A stretch of 64,000 nucleotides of DNA from Bradyrhizobium lablabi (GTDB lineage: Bacteria; Pseudomonadota; Alphaproteobacteria; Rhizobiales; Xanthobacteraceae), in NCBI RefSeq assembly GCF_018131005.1, contig NZ_JAFCJK010000016.1:1-64000 (forward strand), given 5' to 3'. Under the pieces are notes generated by a model. The model did no database searches. It was not told where the DNA came from and saw only the letters and a program-made list of their open reading frames with translations. Made by a program: the position numbers and the translations under genes. Positions 36,672-46,362 of the stretch are shown here, piece after piece; position 1 is the first letter of the stretch; each line of letters begins with the position of its first letter.

Positions 36672-37574
36672 ATGATGACCCATCTTGTAATGGGCTTCGC
36701 AACCAACATAAGCGAGGCTTCGCTCAGAGTATTTTCCAAATCCCTGCGCGCCGTATATTCGCCGAGCGAATGCGACTTGGTTATTATCACCAATCGGTTC
36801 GAATCCTTTTTTGTCGACATTGCCAAGTCCGGCGTTCGGTTTGCCCCGACATCGAACAACTACAATTCAAAAACAGGAAATGTGTCCAAAGCAATAAACC
36901 GATCTGTCCTGCACGCTTTGAGGATGCTTAGAAAGAGCCTGACTAACGTTGCACCAGAAATTGCGGAATCGTATCCGGCCTTGATTGAGAATTGGCACCA
37001 TCCGCATTTCGTCAGATGGTTCGCCTACGAGCGGTTCCTCACTCTCAACCGCCACTATGATCAAGTCATGCTGTCCGATGTAAAGGACGTCGTTTTTCAA
37101 GCCCCGTTCTTCGCGAACCATGAGAAAGTATGTCTGTGCGATCAGGGCTTGGTATACGGAGAGACCTACTGGGATACAGAATGGTATCGCAGCGCATTCG
37201 GCCAGGAAAATTTGAATAAGGTGCTCGGGAAATCGCCTCTTTGTATCGGAACGATGATGGGCCCCCATGCGTCAGTTCTTGGGATCGTGCGCGAACTCTG
37301 CGCCGAATTTGCCGAGAGGCCGTTTAATCGAATTGAGCAGGCGGTCTTCAACCACCTGCTCCTTAACAATCAAGTCAAGACCCCGTACCAGATTCTCCCC
37401 AACATTACAGGGCCTATCGTAACGCTGTGCAGCGATGACATCGCCTCTGAATTCCACGTCAATGACGGTGTCATTTGCCGCAATGTAGACAAGTCAATAG
37501 CCCCAGTCATCCATATGTATGACCGTTTTCACCCGATGCATGATGAGGTCAAGCAGCGCTGGATGAAGTCCTGA
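36672..37574 (+). CDS. Putative glycosyltransferase, family not recognised
   Basis: The 300-residue cytoplasmic protein has an N-terminal Rossmann-like strand set (LVIITNRFESFFVDIA), a YDQVMLSDVKDVVFQAPFF segment whose SDVKD resembles a DxD-type nucleotide-sugar site, and a late VIHMYDRF. This pattern fits GT-A-fold enzymes that work on cell-surface glycans. The gene is AT-rich and monocistronic, flanked by about 200-base gaps and facing a GT25 gene. Assignment is by fold-level resemblance only. Confidence 0.55.
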   Translation: MMTHLVMGFATNISEASLRVFSKSLRAVYSPSECDLVIITNRFESFFVDIAKSGVRFAPTSNNYNSKTGNVSKAINRSVLHALRMLRKSLTNVAPEIAESYPALIENWHHPHFVRWFAYERFLTLNRHYDQVMLSDVKDVVFQAPFFANHEKVCLCDQGLVYGETYWDTEWYRSAFGQENLNKVLGKSPLCIGTMMGPHASVLGIVRELCAEFAERPFNRIEQAVFNHLLLNNQVKTPYQILPNITGPIVTLCSDDIASEFHVNDGVICRNVDKSIAPVIHMYDRFHPMHDEVKQRWMKS

Positions 37575-37672
37575 ATTCATCTCGTGCTACGGGCTCTTTG
37601 CCATGAGACTCTTCAAGGATGGCGCAAAAGCCTCCTTTCCTTCCCGATCAAAGGATAGAAGGTTAAGTGCGC

Positions 37673-38371
37673 CTAGCGGTTTGGAGACGTGCTTGATTTA
37701 ATATCTTGCCCGATAAAGTATCGTTTGGCGCGGCGAGCCGTAGCCACAATAGGACTGAGCGCCGAAAATCTATCGAACCACTTCGATCGAGAGATGTCAG
37801 ATCGGGATCGCCGCTGATAGCCCAATGATGGGCCGTGTATGTAGGTCTTTAGCTGAGGGTTTTGTTTACGGATGGTGGAATAGGCGCCATCAACATGTTG
37901 CGGCCCGCCGTCTGGGTGCCCAGGTGTGCGAGACAAGATCGCCTCCAGACCTTGAACTATTGCTGGAACAGCATCCCTGTTTATCATCATGAAATGCGCG
38001 CAGAGCATACCCTCGTTCGGGTCAAGCACTGTAAGTCCTTGCGGCAAAGAATTGTAGTGTCCCGGATAAAAGATCGACCAGTCGTCTGGGAGCGCGGACA
38101 GAGCTTCTTGCCATCGTATCGGGAAGTCATTCGAGAAATTCAAATCGTCCTCCATGATCAGGATTGGCCTGCCCCTTGCGCGTCGAAGAACTTCGAGATG
38201 ACTTAGGAAACAGCCGTGCGCGCCTGCGGAAGGAAACCCGCAGAGTTCGTCCCGGCGCACTGCGGCAAAAAAATGAGCATCTTCCCACCCCACCAATCTT
38301 AGTTGATGCTCCATCTCGCATCTGCGGTCCATGCGGCTTGGAAGATTGATAACGAATTTATCTATTTCCAT
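37673..38371 (-). CDS. Glycosyltransferase family 25 (LPS-type)
   Basis: The 232-residue product has the GT25 opening VINLPSRMDRRCEME, a GAHGCFLSHLEVLRRA segment and the acidic donor motif ILIMEDDLNF. GT25 enzymes are galactosyl- or glucosyl-transferases of LPS and capsule. It is convergent with the putative glycosyltransferase at 36672-37574. Confidence 0.85.
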   Translation of the reverse strand: MEIDKFVINLPSRMDRRCEMEHQLRLVGWEDAHFFAAVRRDELCGFPSAGAHGCFLSHLEVLRRARGRPILIMEDDLNFSNDFPIRWQEALSALPDDWSIFYPGHYNSLPQGLTVLDPNEGMLCAHFMMINRDAVPAIVQGLEAILSRTPGHPDGGPQHVDGAYSTIRKQNPQLKTYIHGPSLGYQRRSRSDISRSKWFDRFSALSPIVATARRAKRYFIGQDIKSSTSPNR

Positions 38372-38507
38372 AGGCGATCCTTATGGCCACGAAGTGCAGC
38401 AGCGGTGTCGATGATCGCAGGAGCTATGAGATGCTCGACACTGTTAGAATCCCGCATCGAACGACAACGATCCGATATGGCTTGAACATGCGGCCTGATT
38501 TTCCATC

Positions 38508-39422
38508 CTAGCTCTTGCGGAAATACAACTGGGTCGATCTGCCATCCTGCCTAAGCGCATATTTTGCAAGACGCTTAGTAGCTCGCATGGAATTGGCGAG
38601 CGCGAAAGCGGGCGCTCTAGCGATATGTTCAAATCCAGTTCTTTTAGCGATCGAAATCAAGGTTTGGTTGGTGAAGCAGTTGATGTGTTCGAGGGGATGA
38701 ACGAGCAAGTAATCCCTATGTGTCTCGATATTTGTGACTCCGGTGCAGTCCGGAGTTTCTAGAACTAAGATACCGCCGGGAACGATGCGGGTAGACAGGG
38801 CCTCAAGGACACCAGACGGATCGTCGAGATGTTCGAGAACTTCAAATAGCGTCACGGCGTGAAACCTGCCGTCGATCTTGTCCAACGTTGGAGTGATATG
38901 AACCTTGGCTTCGGATCTGCGGCCTATCGATCGATCAATGCCTTCGGCCTGAAACCCGAAATTAACGCATGTTTCGATGAACGATCCGAAGCCGCACCCG
39001 AAATCCAGGAGACGAACAGGTTGATCGTTTGGCCGCACCCCTTTGGTCATCTCCTCGATGCGCAGGATGTGCTCCAGGTGTCCTGTGGCAGCAGCAAACG
39101 CTCGTGGAAACGCGGCCCCGCGGCGCTTCTCAAACTCAACGATACTCTGCGCATTCATCCACATCGTAAAGCGACGTTCGTTCCACTCTTCGTTCAATAT
39201 CCTGCGATGGAATACTTGCGAGCACGTCGCGCATTTTGCTAGCGACCAAGTAGCAGATTGCAGGTATGGCAACGGATCCTCACCCCATGGATCAGCAGCG
39301 AGAAATCCGTGCAGCGGTTGATCTGTGTAATGGCCACTGGAAAGCTCAATGACATCGGGTGAGCCGCAATTGATGCAGTGGGTCCGCTCAACGAAAACGG
39401 CTTGGGGCAACTGATTAAGCAT
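38508..39422 (-). CDS. SAM-dependent methyltransferase with N-terminal zinc-binding motif
   Basis: From ATG 39422 (a longer frame extends to 39503) the product has 304 residues. The N-terminus carries CINCG and CATCS, probable zinc ligands, and the core shows the SAM motif LLDFGCGFGSFIE and FHAVTLFEVLEHLDDP. This resembles the C-methyltransferase-like proteins found with nucleotide-sugar or glycan genes. Downstream in the same direction as the GT2 gene at 39490, with 67 bases between them. Confidence 0.83.
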   Translation of the reverse strand: MLNQLPQAVFVERTHCINCGSPDVIELSSGHYTDQPLHGFLAADPWGEDPLPYLQSATWSLAKCATCSQVFHRRILNEEWNERRFTMWMNAQSIVEFEKRRGAAFPRAFAAATGHLEHILRIEEMTKGVRPNDQPVRLLDFGCGFGSFIETCVNFGFQAEGIDRSIGRRSEAKVHITPTLDKIDGRFHAVTLFEVLEHLDDPSGVLEALSTRIVPGGILVLETPDCTGVTNIETHRDYLLVHPLEHINCFTNQTLISIAKRTGFEHIARAPAFALANSMRATKRLAKYALRQDGRSTQLYFRKS

Positions 39423-39489
39423 AATGCTTCTCTTAGAGTTTCTAATGGTCTTGCGGCCGGGCGGGGGAACGGCTCGTCGCTTCGCTGCC

Positions 39490-40506
39490 TTACTTATATT
39501 CAATCGTCGTCAGTCTTTGACCAAAAAACCTACGTGCAACAAACTTAAGATAGCCCTGTCCTTCAGGGAAACGCGACAACACGTGAAACACGGCCAACAG
39601 GGCCCGTTCGCGCGGTTGACCCGGCCTCGTCAGGAATAGACGCAGCATTTGCATTGGATAGACAAGCCAGGCGGCGAATCCCCAAGGTGGGAACAACACG
39701 CTGATGCTTGCGCAAACCGCTGGCGTTACGAGCCCCCATACTGCGGCGCGACGAGTCTCATGTACCCAGTGACGTTCGGGAGGCGATCCATGAATATGAG
39801 CACCCTCCGCAAATGCAAGACCGCAACGTAGCTGACGGCGCCACCACTGACTAAACTTGGTCATCGCAGCATCGTGCAGGGCCATCTCGCCTTCTATTCG
39901 TTCAATTGTCCAGCCTCGAGAGCGAAGCCGTACACAAAGTTCGGGCTCCTCGCCGGCGATCAGATCATCACGAAATCCCCCCGCCGCGGTGAACACCTCG
40001 GTTCGGATCATGAAAATTCCGCCAAACGTCTTTGCAATGCCGATTGGGATATCCCACTCCATGTCGCACAGCTTGTTGTAGATTGATCGGGAGGGTTGCG
40101 CTTCTCGAAGCCGGCCAAATACGGCGCAGACGCTGACGTTACGATCTAGATGTCGAATTGCCCGTTGCGGCCAGCCTTCCGCCACCTCGCAATCGCCGTC
40201 GACAAATTGCACGTAGCGTCGATCCGGCGCGATTTCCAGCAGACGGCGAAATCCGGCGTTTCGGGCGCGCGCGGCCGTGAACGGCATGCTGACGTCGAGT
40301 TCGACCACGTCGATATGCCGCGCGAGCGCCCCTCTTACGGAGCCGTCGGTCGAGCCCGAGTCGACGTAGACGATGCTGGCCGAGTTCGGCAGCGATTCGA
40401 AGCACCTGATCAGCCGCCCGCCTTCGTTACGCCCAATAACGACGATGCCAAGGCGGGAGCTGTCCTGGTCTCGGCGTTCACCGCCAATGGGGTCGTGATC
40501 GTTCAT
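39490..40506 (-). CDS. Glycosyltransferase family 2
   Basis: The 338-residue enzyme has GIVVIGRNEGGRLIRC, VYVDSGSTDGS and the donor motif VQFVDGDCEVAEGW, then IAGEEPELCVRLRSRGW. A hydrophobic C-terminal part may sit in the membrane. It fits EPS glycosyltransferases such as ExoA-type enzymes. Likely cotranscribed with the methyltransferase at 38508. Confidence 0.88.
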   Translation of the reverse strand: MNDHDPIGGERRDQDSSRLGIVVIGRNEGGRLIRCFESLPNSASIVYVDSGSTDGSVRGALARHIDVVELDVSMPFTAARARNAGFRRLLEIAPDRRYVQFVDGDCEVAEGWPQRAIRHLDRNVSVCAVFGRLREAQPSRSIYNKLCDMEWDIPIGIAKTFGGIFMIRTEVFTAAGGFRDDLIAGEEPELCVRLRSRGWTIERIEGEMALHDAAMTKFSQWWRRQLRCGLAFAEGAHIHGSPPERHWVHETRRAAVWGLVTPAVCASISVLFPPWGFAAWLVYPMQMLRLFLTRPGQPRERALLAVFHVLSRFPEGQGYLKFVARRFFGQRLTTIEYK

Positions 40507-40636
40507 ATCAGGTTCGCTATTGGCCGGGCCGCGCCGGTATCAAATTCGTGCAGCGATCACCGTCTGGAACGTCAGTGCGGCTAGTGACTCTCATGAAACC
40601 ATTCAATCCGATAGCACTCAGAAATAAAATGGTAAA

Positions 40637-41170
40637 TCAGCTCGCTTGGTAAATCTTGGCGGCTCCCACGGCCACAGCGTTGCTGCCGACGTCAGTTATA
40701 ATCACAGCATTCGCGCCGATCCGCGCGTGGTCGCCGATCTTGACCAGTTCCAGCACTTTCGCGCCCGCGCCAATATCAACGTGTCCTCCAACTTCCGGTA
40801 CGCTGCCGACGCCGCGGCTCCCCAAGGTCACCTGCTGAAAAATGAGACAGTTAACCCCGATCTTCGCGTCGGGATGGATGACAATGCCGTTCGGGTGAGG
40901 GATCAACAGCGCTCCGCCGATGCTGCACGTCAGAGGGATGTCGGCGCCGGTCACGACGCTCCAGAAACGGTGTCGGAGAACAATGACCTTGCAAAATAAC
41001 CTTCCGAAGATGCCCGCCCGCTCGCGCCAATACTGGTAGCGACGGATCGATAGAAGCAGCTTTCGCCCGGGATCCCAGAATTGCCTCGGCGTTTCCCGCG
41101 TCCAGTCTGGATGCTCGGCGCTGATTTGGCTCAAGGGGCGGTCTCTGACGAAACTCAAGAGATTTAACAA
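40637..41170 (-). CDS. Serine O-acetyltransferase-like hexapeptide protein
   Basis: The 177-residue product has an alpha-helical N-terminus and a left-handed beta-helix of hexapeptide repeats (GIVIHPDAKIGVNCLIFQQVTLG ... VLELVKIGDHARIGANAV) as in CysE-type acetyltransferases. Versions in EPS loci usually acetylate sugars and are shorter than CysE. The start is a TTG at 41170, not certain. The upstream 300 bases to the divergent WecG-STAS gene contain no other gene. Confidence 0.8.
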   Translation of the reverse strand: MLNLLSFVRDRPLSQISAEHPDWTRETPRQFWDPGRKLLLSIRRYQYWRERAGIFGRLFCKVIVLRHRFWSVVTGADIPLTCSIGGALLIPHPNGIVIHPDAKIGVNCLIFQQVTLGSRGVGSVPEVGGHVDIGAGAKVLELVKIGDHARIGANAVIITDVGSNAVAVGAAKIYQAS

Positions 41171-41466
41171 GTCTGCTGGGAAAGGGAAACCGGACCTGAA
41201 AATTCTACTACCGGGGAATATCCGGATGGTTATTTTCCCGATGCCAGGATAATGGTATCCCGTTTTCGGCGGTAACTTTGTTAGATCTGTCGTTAATTTT
41301 CACGACCAGGATTGCTGTCCGCGGTCAAATTCAAGTTCCATCGGGCGCGGGCGGGAGTTAATCAAATACATTAAATCGGTTTTACTGTCGACAAAATTGC
41401 TAGTAAGTCCGCCTCATGTCGGGCAAATAATGCTCATGAATATTTCAAAGTTTAGCATAGGTTCAT
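41171..41466. other. Divergent promoter region of the acetyltransferase and WecG-STAS genes
   Basis: Nearly 300 AT-rich bases without a gene. A weak TTTACT/TAAGTC pair with 17-base spacing ends near 41408, pointing at the WecG-STAS gene. Nothing more specific is assigned. Confidence 0.35.
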
Positions 41467-42654
41467 ATGTTATCGATTGCGCGAATTTCCGACGCCAGCC
41501 TGACATCTGCGGAAAATTTCCTCGACGAAGCGCGGACATTCTCTTCGCTATGCACCGTCGAGTCCGACGATTTATCACGACCGGTCTACGGTCTCCTGGG
41601 TTTGCCGGTTGATGCAGTTAATTTCACCGTATTATCCCGGTCAATGGATTCGGTAACCCGTCATCCTGCCCCATTTCTCATTTCCACGGCCAACGTCAAC
41701 TTCCTCGTCAAGAGTCTGACAAACGAGGCGTTTCGGGAATCGGTTTTATCGAGTGATCTGTCCTTGGCCGACGGAATGCCGCTCATTTGGATGGCCAAGC
41801 TTCTACGCGTGCCAATCCACGAACGAGTTGCCGGAGCCGACCTGTTCGTTCGCCTGAAATTGGTGGGTGCGGCAGGACGGTGCCTCAAAGTATTCTTGCT
41901 AGGTGGCACGCCAGGTCTGGCCGAGAAGGTTTCGGAAAGGCTCAATGCGGAACCGTGTGGCCTTCAATGTGTCGGAGTGCTGAATCCAGGGTTCGGAACC
42001 ATCGAGGAAATGAGCGGCGATGCGGTCATTGAAGCCATCAATTCGAGCGGTGCTGATCTGCTGGCCGTATTTTTCAGCGCCGAGAGAGCGCAACAATGGC
42101 TCATGCACAACCATTGGCGGCTGAAACCTCCGGTTCGGGCACAATTCGGTGCCACGATCAACTTCGAGGCCGGTACGGTAAAGCGTGCCCCGGCGTTTCT
42201 CAGGAGCACGGGGTTTGAGTGGCTGTGGCGGATCAAGGAGGAACCGCATCTGTGGCGCCGCTACTGGAGCGATGGAAGGGCCTTGCTCAAGCTCCTGGCC
42301 ACTAGTGTCATTCCTCTGGCGGTTGTGGCCCGCCGCCGCGAACGTGAGTCGAGGTTCCTGACGATTCAGCGTGACGACGAATCTTCGTCGGTCACATTGC
42401 GGTTGTCAGGATCGGCTACTTCAGGTTACGTCGATCTGGCTGCCGGCCATTTTCGAGCAGCCCTCGCGGCAGAGAAGCATGTCAAGCTTTGCCTGAAAGA
42501 CGCCACTACCATTGATCCGAGATTTTTCGGCTTGCTTCTTATGCTGCGTAAAAGCCTGGCCAGGTTGGGTAAGAGGCTGGTCGTCACGGGGGTGTCCTCC
42601 CGATTGCGGCGGATGTTCCAACTGAATCGATTTGAGTATCTCCTCGAATCCTGA
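41467..42654 (+). CDS. WecG/TagA/CpsF glycosyltransferase fused to a C-terminal STAS domain
   Basis: The 395-residue product has a WecG/TagA (GT26) domain at about 40-265. It shows FLISTANVNFLVKS, SLADGMPLIWMAKLL, a VFLLGGTPG nucleotide-site segment and RAPAFLRSTGFEWLWRI. GT26 enzymes add ManNAc-type sugars to a lipid-linked sugar. Residues about 295-395 read as a STAS domain: LKDATTIDPRFFGLLLMLRK followed by RLVVTGVSSRLRRMFQLNRF. The usual phospho-acceptor Ser of the SSG motif is replaced. The next gene starts about 40 bases downstream, so the gene probably leads the exosortase-type EPS operon. Confidence 0.85.
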   Translation: MLSIARISDASLTSAENFLDEARTFSSLCTVESDDLSRPVYGLLGLPVDAVNFTVLSRSMDSVTRHPAPFLISTANVNFLVKSLTNEAFRESVLSSDLSLADGMPLIWMAKLLRVPIHERVAGADLFVRLKLVGAAGRCLKVFLLGGTPGLAEKVSERLNAEPCGLQCVGVLNPGFGTIEEMSGDAVIEAINSSGADLLAVFFSAERAQQWLMHNHWRLKPPVRAQFGATINFEAGTVKRAPAFLRSTGFEWLWRIKEEPHLWRRYWSDGRALLKLLATSVIPLAVVARRRERESRFLTIQRDDESSSVTLRLSGSATSGYVDLAAGHFRAALAAEKHVKLCLKDATTIDPRFFGLLLMLRKSLARLGKRLVVTGVSSRLRRMFQLNRFEYLLES

Positions 42655-42694
42655 TGCCCGGAAAGCCAAAACGCCCTTGAAGAAAGTCGCGACG

Positions 42695-45082
42695 ATGATG
42701 CTACGGCCGTTTCCGATCCGTTTCCTTGGCAGGCTCGCGATGGCTGTGCCTGTGATGGTCGTCGCCGGGTGTGGCTCTCCGGATCAAACAGCCCAAGGCT
42801 ACTATGAGAGCGGCATGGCCTTGATCGCCAAAGGCGACGATCTTAACGCCCGCCTGGAACTCCTGAAGGCGGTCAAGTACAAGAGCGATAAGGTCGAGGT
42901 GTGGCGCGCCTTGGCGGGCATTGACGAGCGAACGAAGGCCAATTCACTCTTCCTGGACCTGCGTCGTATCGTGGAACTCGATCCGAACGATCTCGATGCA
43001 CGACTGCGGCTTGCCCGCATTATGATTGGCGGCGGGGCTGCCGAGGCGGCTCTCAGAATCGTCGACGCCGCGAAAGAAGACACGCCAAGCGCGCCGCTCC
43101 ATGCATTGCGGGCAATCATCTTGTTGCGGGCGAATGACAGCGCGGGCGCGGTTCGCGAAGCGGAGCGTGCGTTCGAAATTGATCCGAAGAACGTCGATGC
43201 TGTCAGCCTGCTTGCGTCCAAGAAACTGGCGGACGGCGACGCCGATGGTGCTCTGAAGATGCTCGAGAGCCTCAGCGTCGATCCAAAGGACGAAACGCGT
43301 ATTTCATTGCAGAAGATGCAAGCCTATGCCCGAAAGGGCGATCTTGCGCAGACCGAAAATCTGTTGCGGAAGGTGATTGCACTCAATCCGAAGGAAGTGG
43401 GCTACCAAGCGCAGCTGATCCAGCTTCTTGTGTCACAGCGCCGCTTCGACGAAGCGGAGAAGGAGCTTCGGGCAAGGGCCGACGCCAATTCGGGCGATAG
43501 CAAATCCGGCCTCGATCTGGTTCGATTCCTCGGTCTGGTCAGAGGGTCCGACGCCGTCCGCAAGGAGCTTGAAGCTCGCATCAAGGCGGGTGGGGATGTT
43601 TTCGACTATCAGCTCGCGCTCGCCGAACTCGATGTTACGCAAGGCAAGGTCAAGGAGGCGACAGAGAGGCTGCAGGCACTCGTGAATGCGGCGCCTTCAC
43701 CGGAAAAGAAGACCATAGCGCAGGTCAAGCTCGCGGAAGTGTATGCCGGCAAGGTCAACATCGCAGCAGCCGAGCCGATTATCTCTGAAGTCCTGAGCAA
43801 GGACCGCCGCAACGCCGGGGCACTGCGGCTTCGGGCCGCGATCAGCATCGATCGAGGCCAGTTTGACAGCGCAATCTCGGATCTGCGCGAAGCCCTAAAC
43901 GATCAGCCAAAATCATCGGATCTGCTGACCCTGCTGGCTACCGCCTACGAGCGCGCCGGCAAGCCCGAACTGGCGGAGCGCCAATACGCCGACGCGTTGA
44001 AGGCAGCGAACCAAAGCCCCGAGATGACGCTGCGCTACGTGGCGTTCTTGCAGCGCAGGGGCGAGGCGCCCCATGCGGAAGATGTTCTGCAGGAGGCTGT
44101 AAGTCGCAATCCCAGCAATCTGCAGCTCCTCTCGTCGTTGGGGCAGGTCAGGCTGAGCCGACAAAATTGGACCGGTGCGCTGGCGCTTGCCGACACCATT
44201 GAGAAGGTCAAGGACGGTCGTTCGCTAGCCGATCAGATACGCGCTTCGGCATTTGCCGGACAAAACAAGGTCGACGAAAGCATCGCCGCTCTGGAGGACG
44301 CGCACCGCGCGGCGCCGGATGCGGCCCAACCGATCGTCTCGCTCGTGTCGGCGTATGTCAAAGCCGGCAAGGCGGACAAGGCTGTTGCCCTGTTGCAGGA
44401 TGTCAACAAGAAATTCCCCGCGAATGCGCAGATATTGGTGCTGCTGGGCCAGGTCTGGGTCTCGCAGAAAAGGGATGATGACGCCATTCAGGCATTCAAA
44501 TCCGCGATCGCGCAGCAACCAAAGGACCTGGCCGGCTACAATGCGCTGGACGAGCTTTACGTTCGCCAGAAGAACTTTGGCGCCGCGCAGGGTGTCATCG
44601 AGGCAGCCCTGAAGGAAATGCCTGGCGATCTGAGCCTGCGTTTGGCCTTGGCCTCGTTGCAAATTCTCAAGGGAGAGCACGAGGCCGCAATCGCTCAATA
44701 TGATGCGATCTTGAAGGACCAGCCCAATAATGCGGTTGCAACCAACAATCTCGTCAGCCTCATTCTGGATTATCGCTCGGATAAGCCGAGCCTTGATCGG
44801 GCACTTTCGCTTGCCGAGACGCTCAAGAATTCGAACGTGCCTCAGTTCCTGGATACGGTCGGTTGGGCGCAGTACCGCCGGGGTCAGTTCAAGGAGGCGA
44901 TCGCTACGCTGGAGCCGGCGGCGCAAAAGCTCCCCAACCTTGCTGCCGTGCATTATCACCTTGGGATGAGCTATGCGGCGGCCGGGATGCAGGACAAGGC
45001 GGCCGAGCAGTTGAATAAGGCGATGTCGCTTGAGCCTGAAGGGACCGCACTGAAGGAAAGCATACAGGCAGCGATGAAATAG
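42695..45082 (+). CDS. PrsT-like TPR lipoprotein of the PEP-CTERM system
   Basis: The 795-residue product starts at ATG 42695 and has a lipobox VVAGC, followed by some 20 tetratricopeptide-like helical repeats (for example AVREAERAFEIDPKNVDAV and AIAQYDAILKDQPNNAV). Length and layout fit the PEP-CTERM-associated TPR lipoproteins (PrsT type), thought to assist EPS assembly or export at the periplasmic side. It converges with the beta-barrel gene, with only 5 bases between the stops. A TTG at 42632 would overlap the upstream gene. Confidence 0.85.
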   Translation: MMLRPFPIRFLGRLAMAVPVMVVAGCGSPDQTAQGYYESGMALIAKGDDLNARLELLKAVKYKSDKVEVWRALAGIDERTKANSLFLDLRRIVELDPNDLDARLRLARIMIGGGAAEAALRIVDAAKEDTPSAPLHALRAIILLRANDSAGAVREAERAFEIDPKNVDAVSLLASKKLADGDADGALKMLESLSVDPKDETRISLQKMQAYARKGDLAQTENLLRKVIALNPKEVGYQAQLIQLLVSQRRFDEAEKELRARADANSGDSKSGLDLVRFLGLVRGSDAVRKELEARIKAGGDVFDYQLALAELDVTQGKVKEATERLQALVNAAPSPEKKTIAQVKLAEVYAGKVNIAAAEPIISEVLSKDRRNAGALRLRAAISIDRGQFDSAISDLREALNDQPKSSDLLTLLATAYERAGKPELAERQYADALKAANQSPEMTLRYVAFLQRRGEAPHAEDVLQEAVSRNPSNLQLLSSLGQVRLSRQNWTGALALADTIEKVKDGRSLADQIRASAFAGQNKVDESIAALEDAHRAAPDAAQPIVSLVSAYVKAGKADKAVALLQDVNKKFPANAQILVLLGQVWVSQKRDDDAIQAFKSAIAQQPKDLAGYNALDELYVRQKNFGAAQGVIEAALKEMPGDLSLRLALASLQILKGEHEAAIAQYDAILKDQPNNAVATNNLVSLILDYRSDKPSLDRALSLAETLKNSNVPQFLDTVGWAQYRRGQFKEAIATLEPAAQKLPNLAAVHYHLGMSYAAAGMQDKAAEQLNKAMSLEPEGTALKESIQAAMK

Positions 45083-45087
45083 GCTGG

Positions 45088-46326
45088 TCAGTTTCCTGGT
45101 GGCAGCAGCGTGTAGCTGTGGCTCACGACGACCATGATGCTGTGTGAATCGGCGGGGCCGGTCCCTGAGACGGTCGGCGTGCCCGTGATCGGATCGAAAG
45201 TCGCAGTGCCAGAGCTCGCAAAGCGATGAAGGTAACGATACGTGAACTGGGCAATCCAGTTCTGCGTCAGGTTATAGCTATAGCTGGCTGATGCAGACGC
45301 GAAGTCCGTGGTGTTCGTGGAGATCTGCCTGTTGCCGTTCGCGGAAAGTGTGATGCTCGATCGTGAATTGATGATGTGAGAAATGCTGGCATCGATCATG
45401 TCGCGCTTGAAGATCGAGCCGACGATGCTGGGGCCGACTGTCTGGTTCGCCGTAATGGTCAGCGTGGTGTTCTTGAGCATCCGGTAGGTGAGAACCGCAT
45501 CGCCGATCCAATCGAGCACCGAACTCGACGACGGCGTTGTGGTGGAGGTGCCACCGATCACGGAGGTGGCGACGCCATTTTCGGTGACGAGATTGGCCGC
45601 TCCAATGTTTCCTCGGAAGCTGAGCACTGGGGAGAAAGTTGTGTCGATCCCGACCTGGTTGCGGTAGATCTGGATGCTCGTACCGAAGGTGTTGTCGTAA
45701 TTGAGGAACTCGGCTTCCGACGACACATTGACGTTTGTAAGCGCGCTCAAGGAGTGGCGCCACGTACCTCGGGCCAACGTGTCGGTGAACGGCGTTCCTC
45801 CTGACGAAGGCTCGTAGCTCGTTCGGGTGGACGTCGCGAACAGGGACAGGGTATCCCGGCTTGAGAGGGTTCGATCCAGACCGCCCGAGAAGGTCAGTGT
45901 ATCCAGAAAGCCGTTAGTGTTACTTGAAGCGCCAATGTCGCTGAGCAGGGCCAGCGCCGTGCTTTGCTGCCTCCACAATGCTTCCACGAACTCGCGGTCG
46001 GGCTTGACCTTCTCGTACTGCTCGTATCGTGCCCGAAAGCCGTAGTTGAGATACTCGGAAGCCACTCCGTCTACGCCCGGGCCCCAATATTTCTTGTACG
46101 AGCCGTCGCCATCCAGATTGAACTTGGAAGTCGGCGTGCGAGCCTCCGCATTGGCCGTCAGCGTCGAATAAGAGCCGATCGATCCCGCCGGGAAGGAGTT
46201 CAAAAACTGATTGCTATTGAGTTCGACCGTTTCGCTTTGGGTTGTCTTGAGGGACCAATCGAACGCGGCAGCGTCCGAGGCTGCCATGACGCAGCTCACC
46301 GAAACCGCTATGGCAGTTCGCTTCAC
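45088..46326 (-). CDS. Outer-membrane beta-barrel protein of the EPS locus
   Basis: The 412-residue product has a signal peptide (cut near DAAA-FDW) and many alternating strands with aromatic girdles (YKKYWGPG, YGFRARYEQYEKVK, YSYNLTQNWIAQFTYRYLHRF). This pattern recalls the beta-barrel proteins regularly found in PEP-CTERM/exosortase EPS loci. It starts with GTG 46326, 36 bases after the OPX gene, so the two are probably cotranscribed. An outer-membrane pore for EPS export is a plausible role. Confidence 0.78.
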   Translation of the reverse strand: MKRTAIAVSVSCVMAASDAAAFDWSLKTTQSETVELNSNQFLNSFPAGSIGSYSTLTANAEARTPTSKFNLDGDGSYKKYWGPGVDGVASEYLNYGFRARYEQYEKVKPDREFVEALWRQQSTALALLSDIGASSNTNGFLDTLTFSGGLDRTLSSRDTLSLFATSTRTSYEPSSGGTPFTDTLARGTWRHSLSALTNVNVSSEAEFLNYDNTFGTSIQIYRNQVGIDTTFSPVLSFRGNIGAANLVTENGVATSVIGGTSTTTPSSSSVLDWIGDAVLTYRMLKNTTLTITANQTVGPSIVGSIFKRDMIDASISHIINSRSSITLSANGNRQISTNTTDFASASASYSYNLTQNWIAQFTYRYLHRFASSGTATFDPITGTPTVSGTGPADSHSIMVVVSHSYTLLPPGN

Positions 46327-46362
46327 GGTGTCACGCCCCTCGGGTGCACGCGGCTAGGACGG

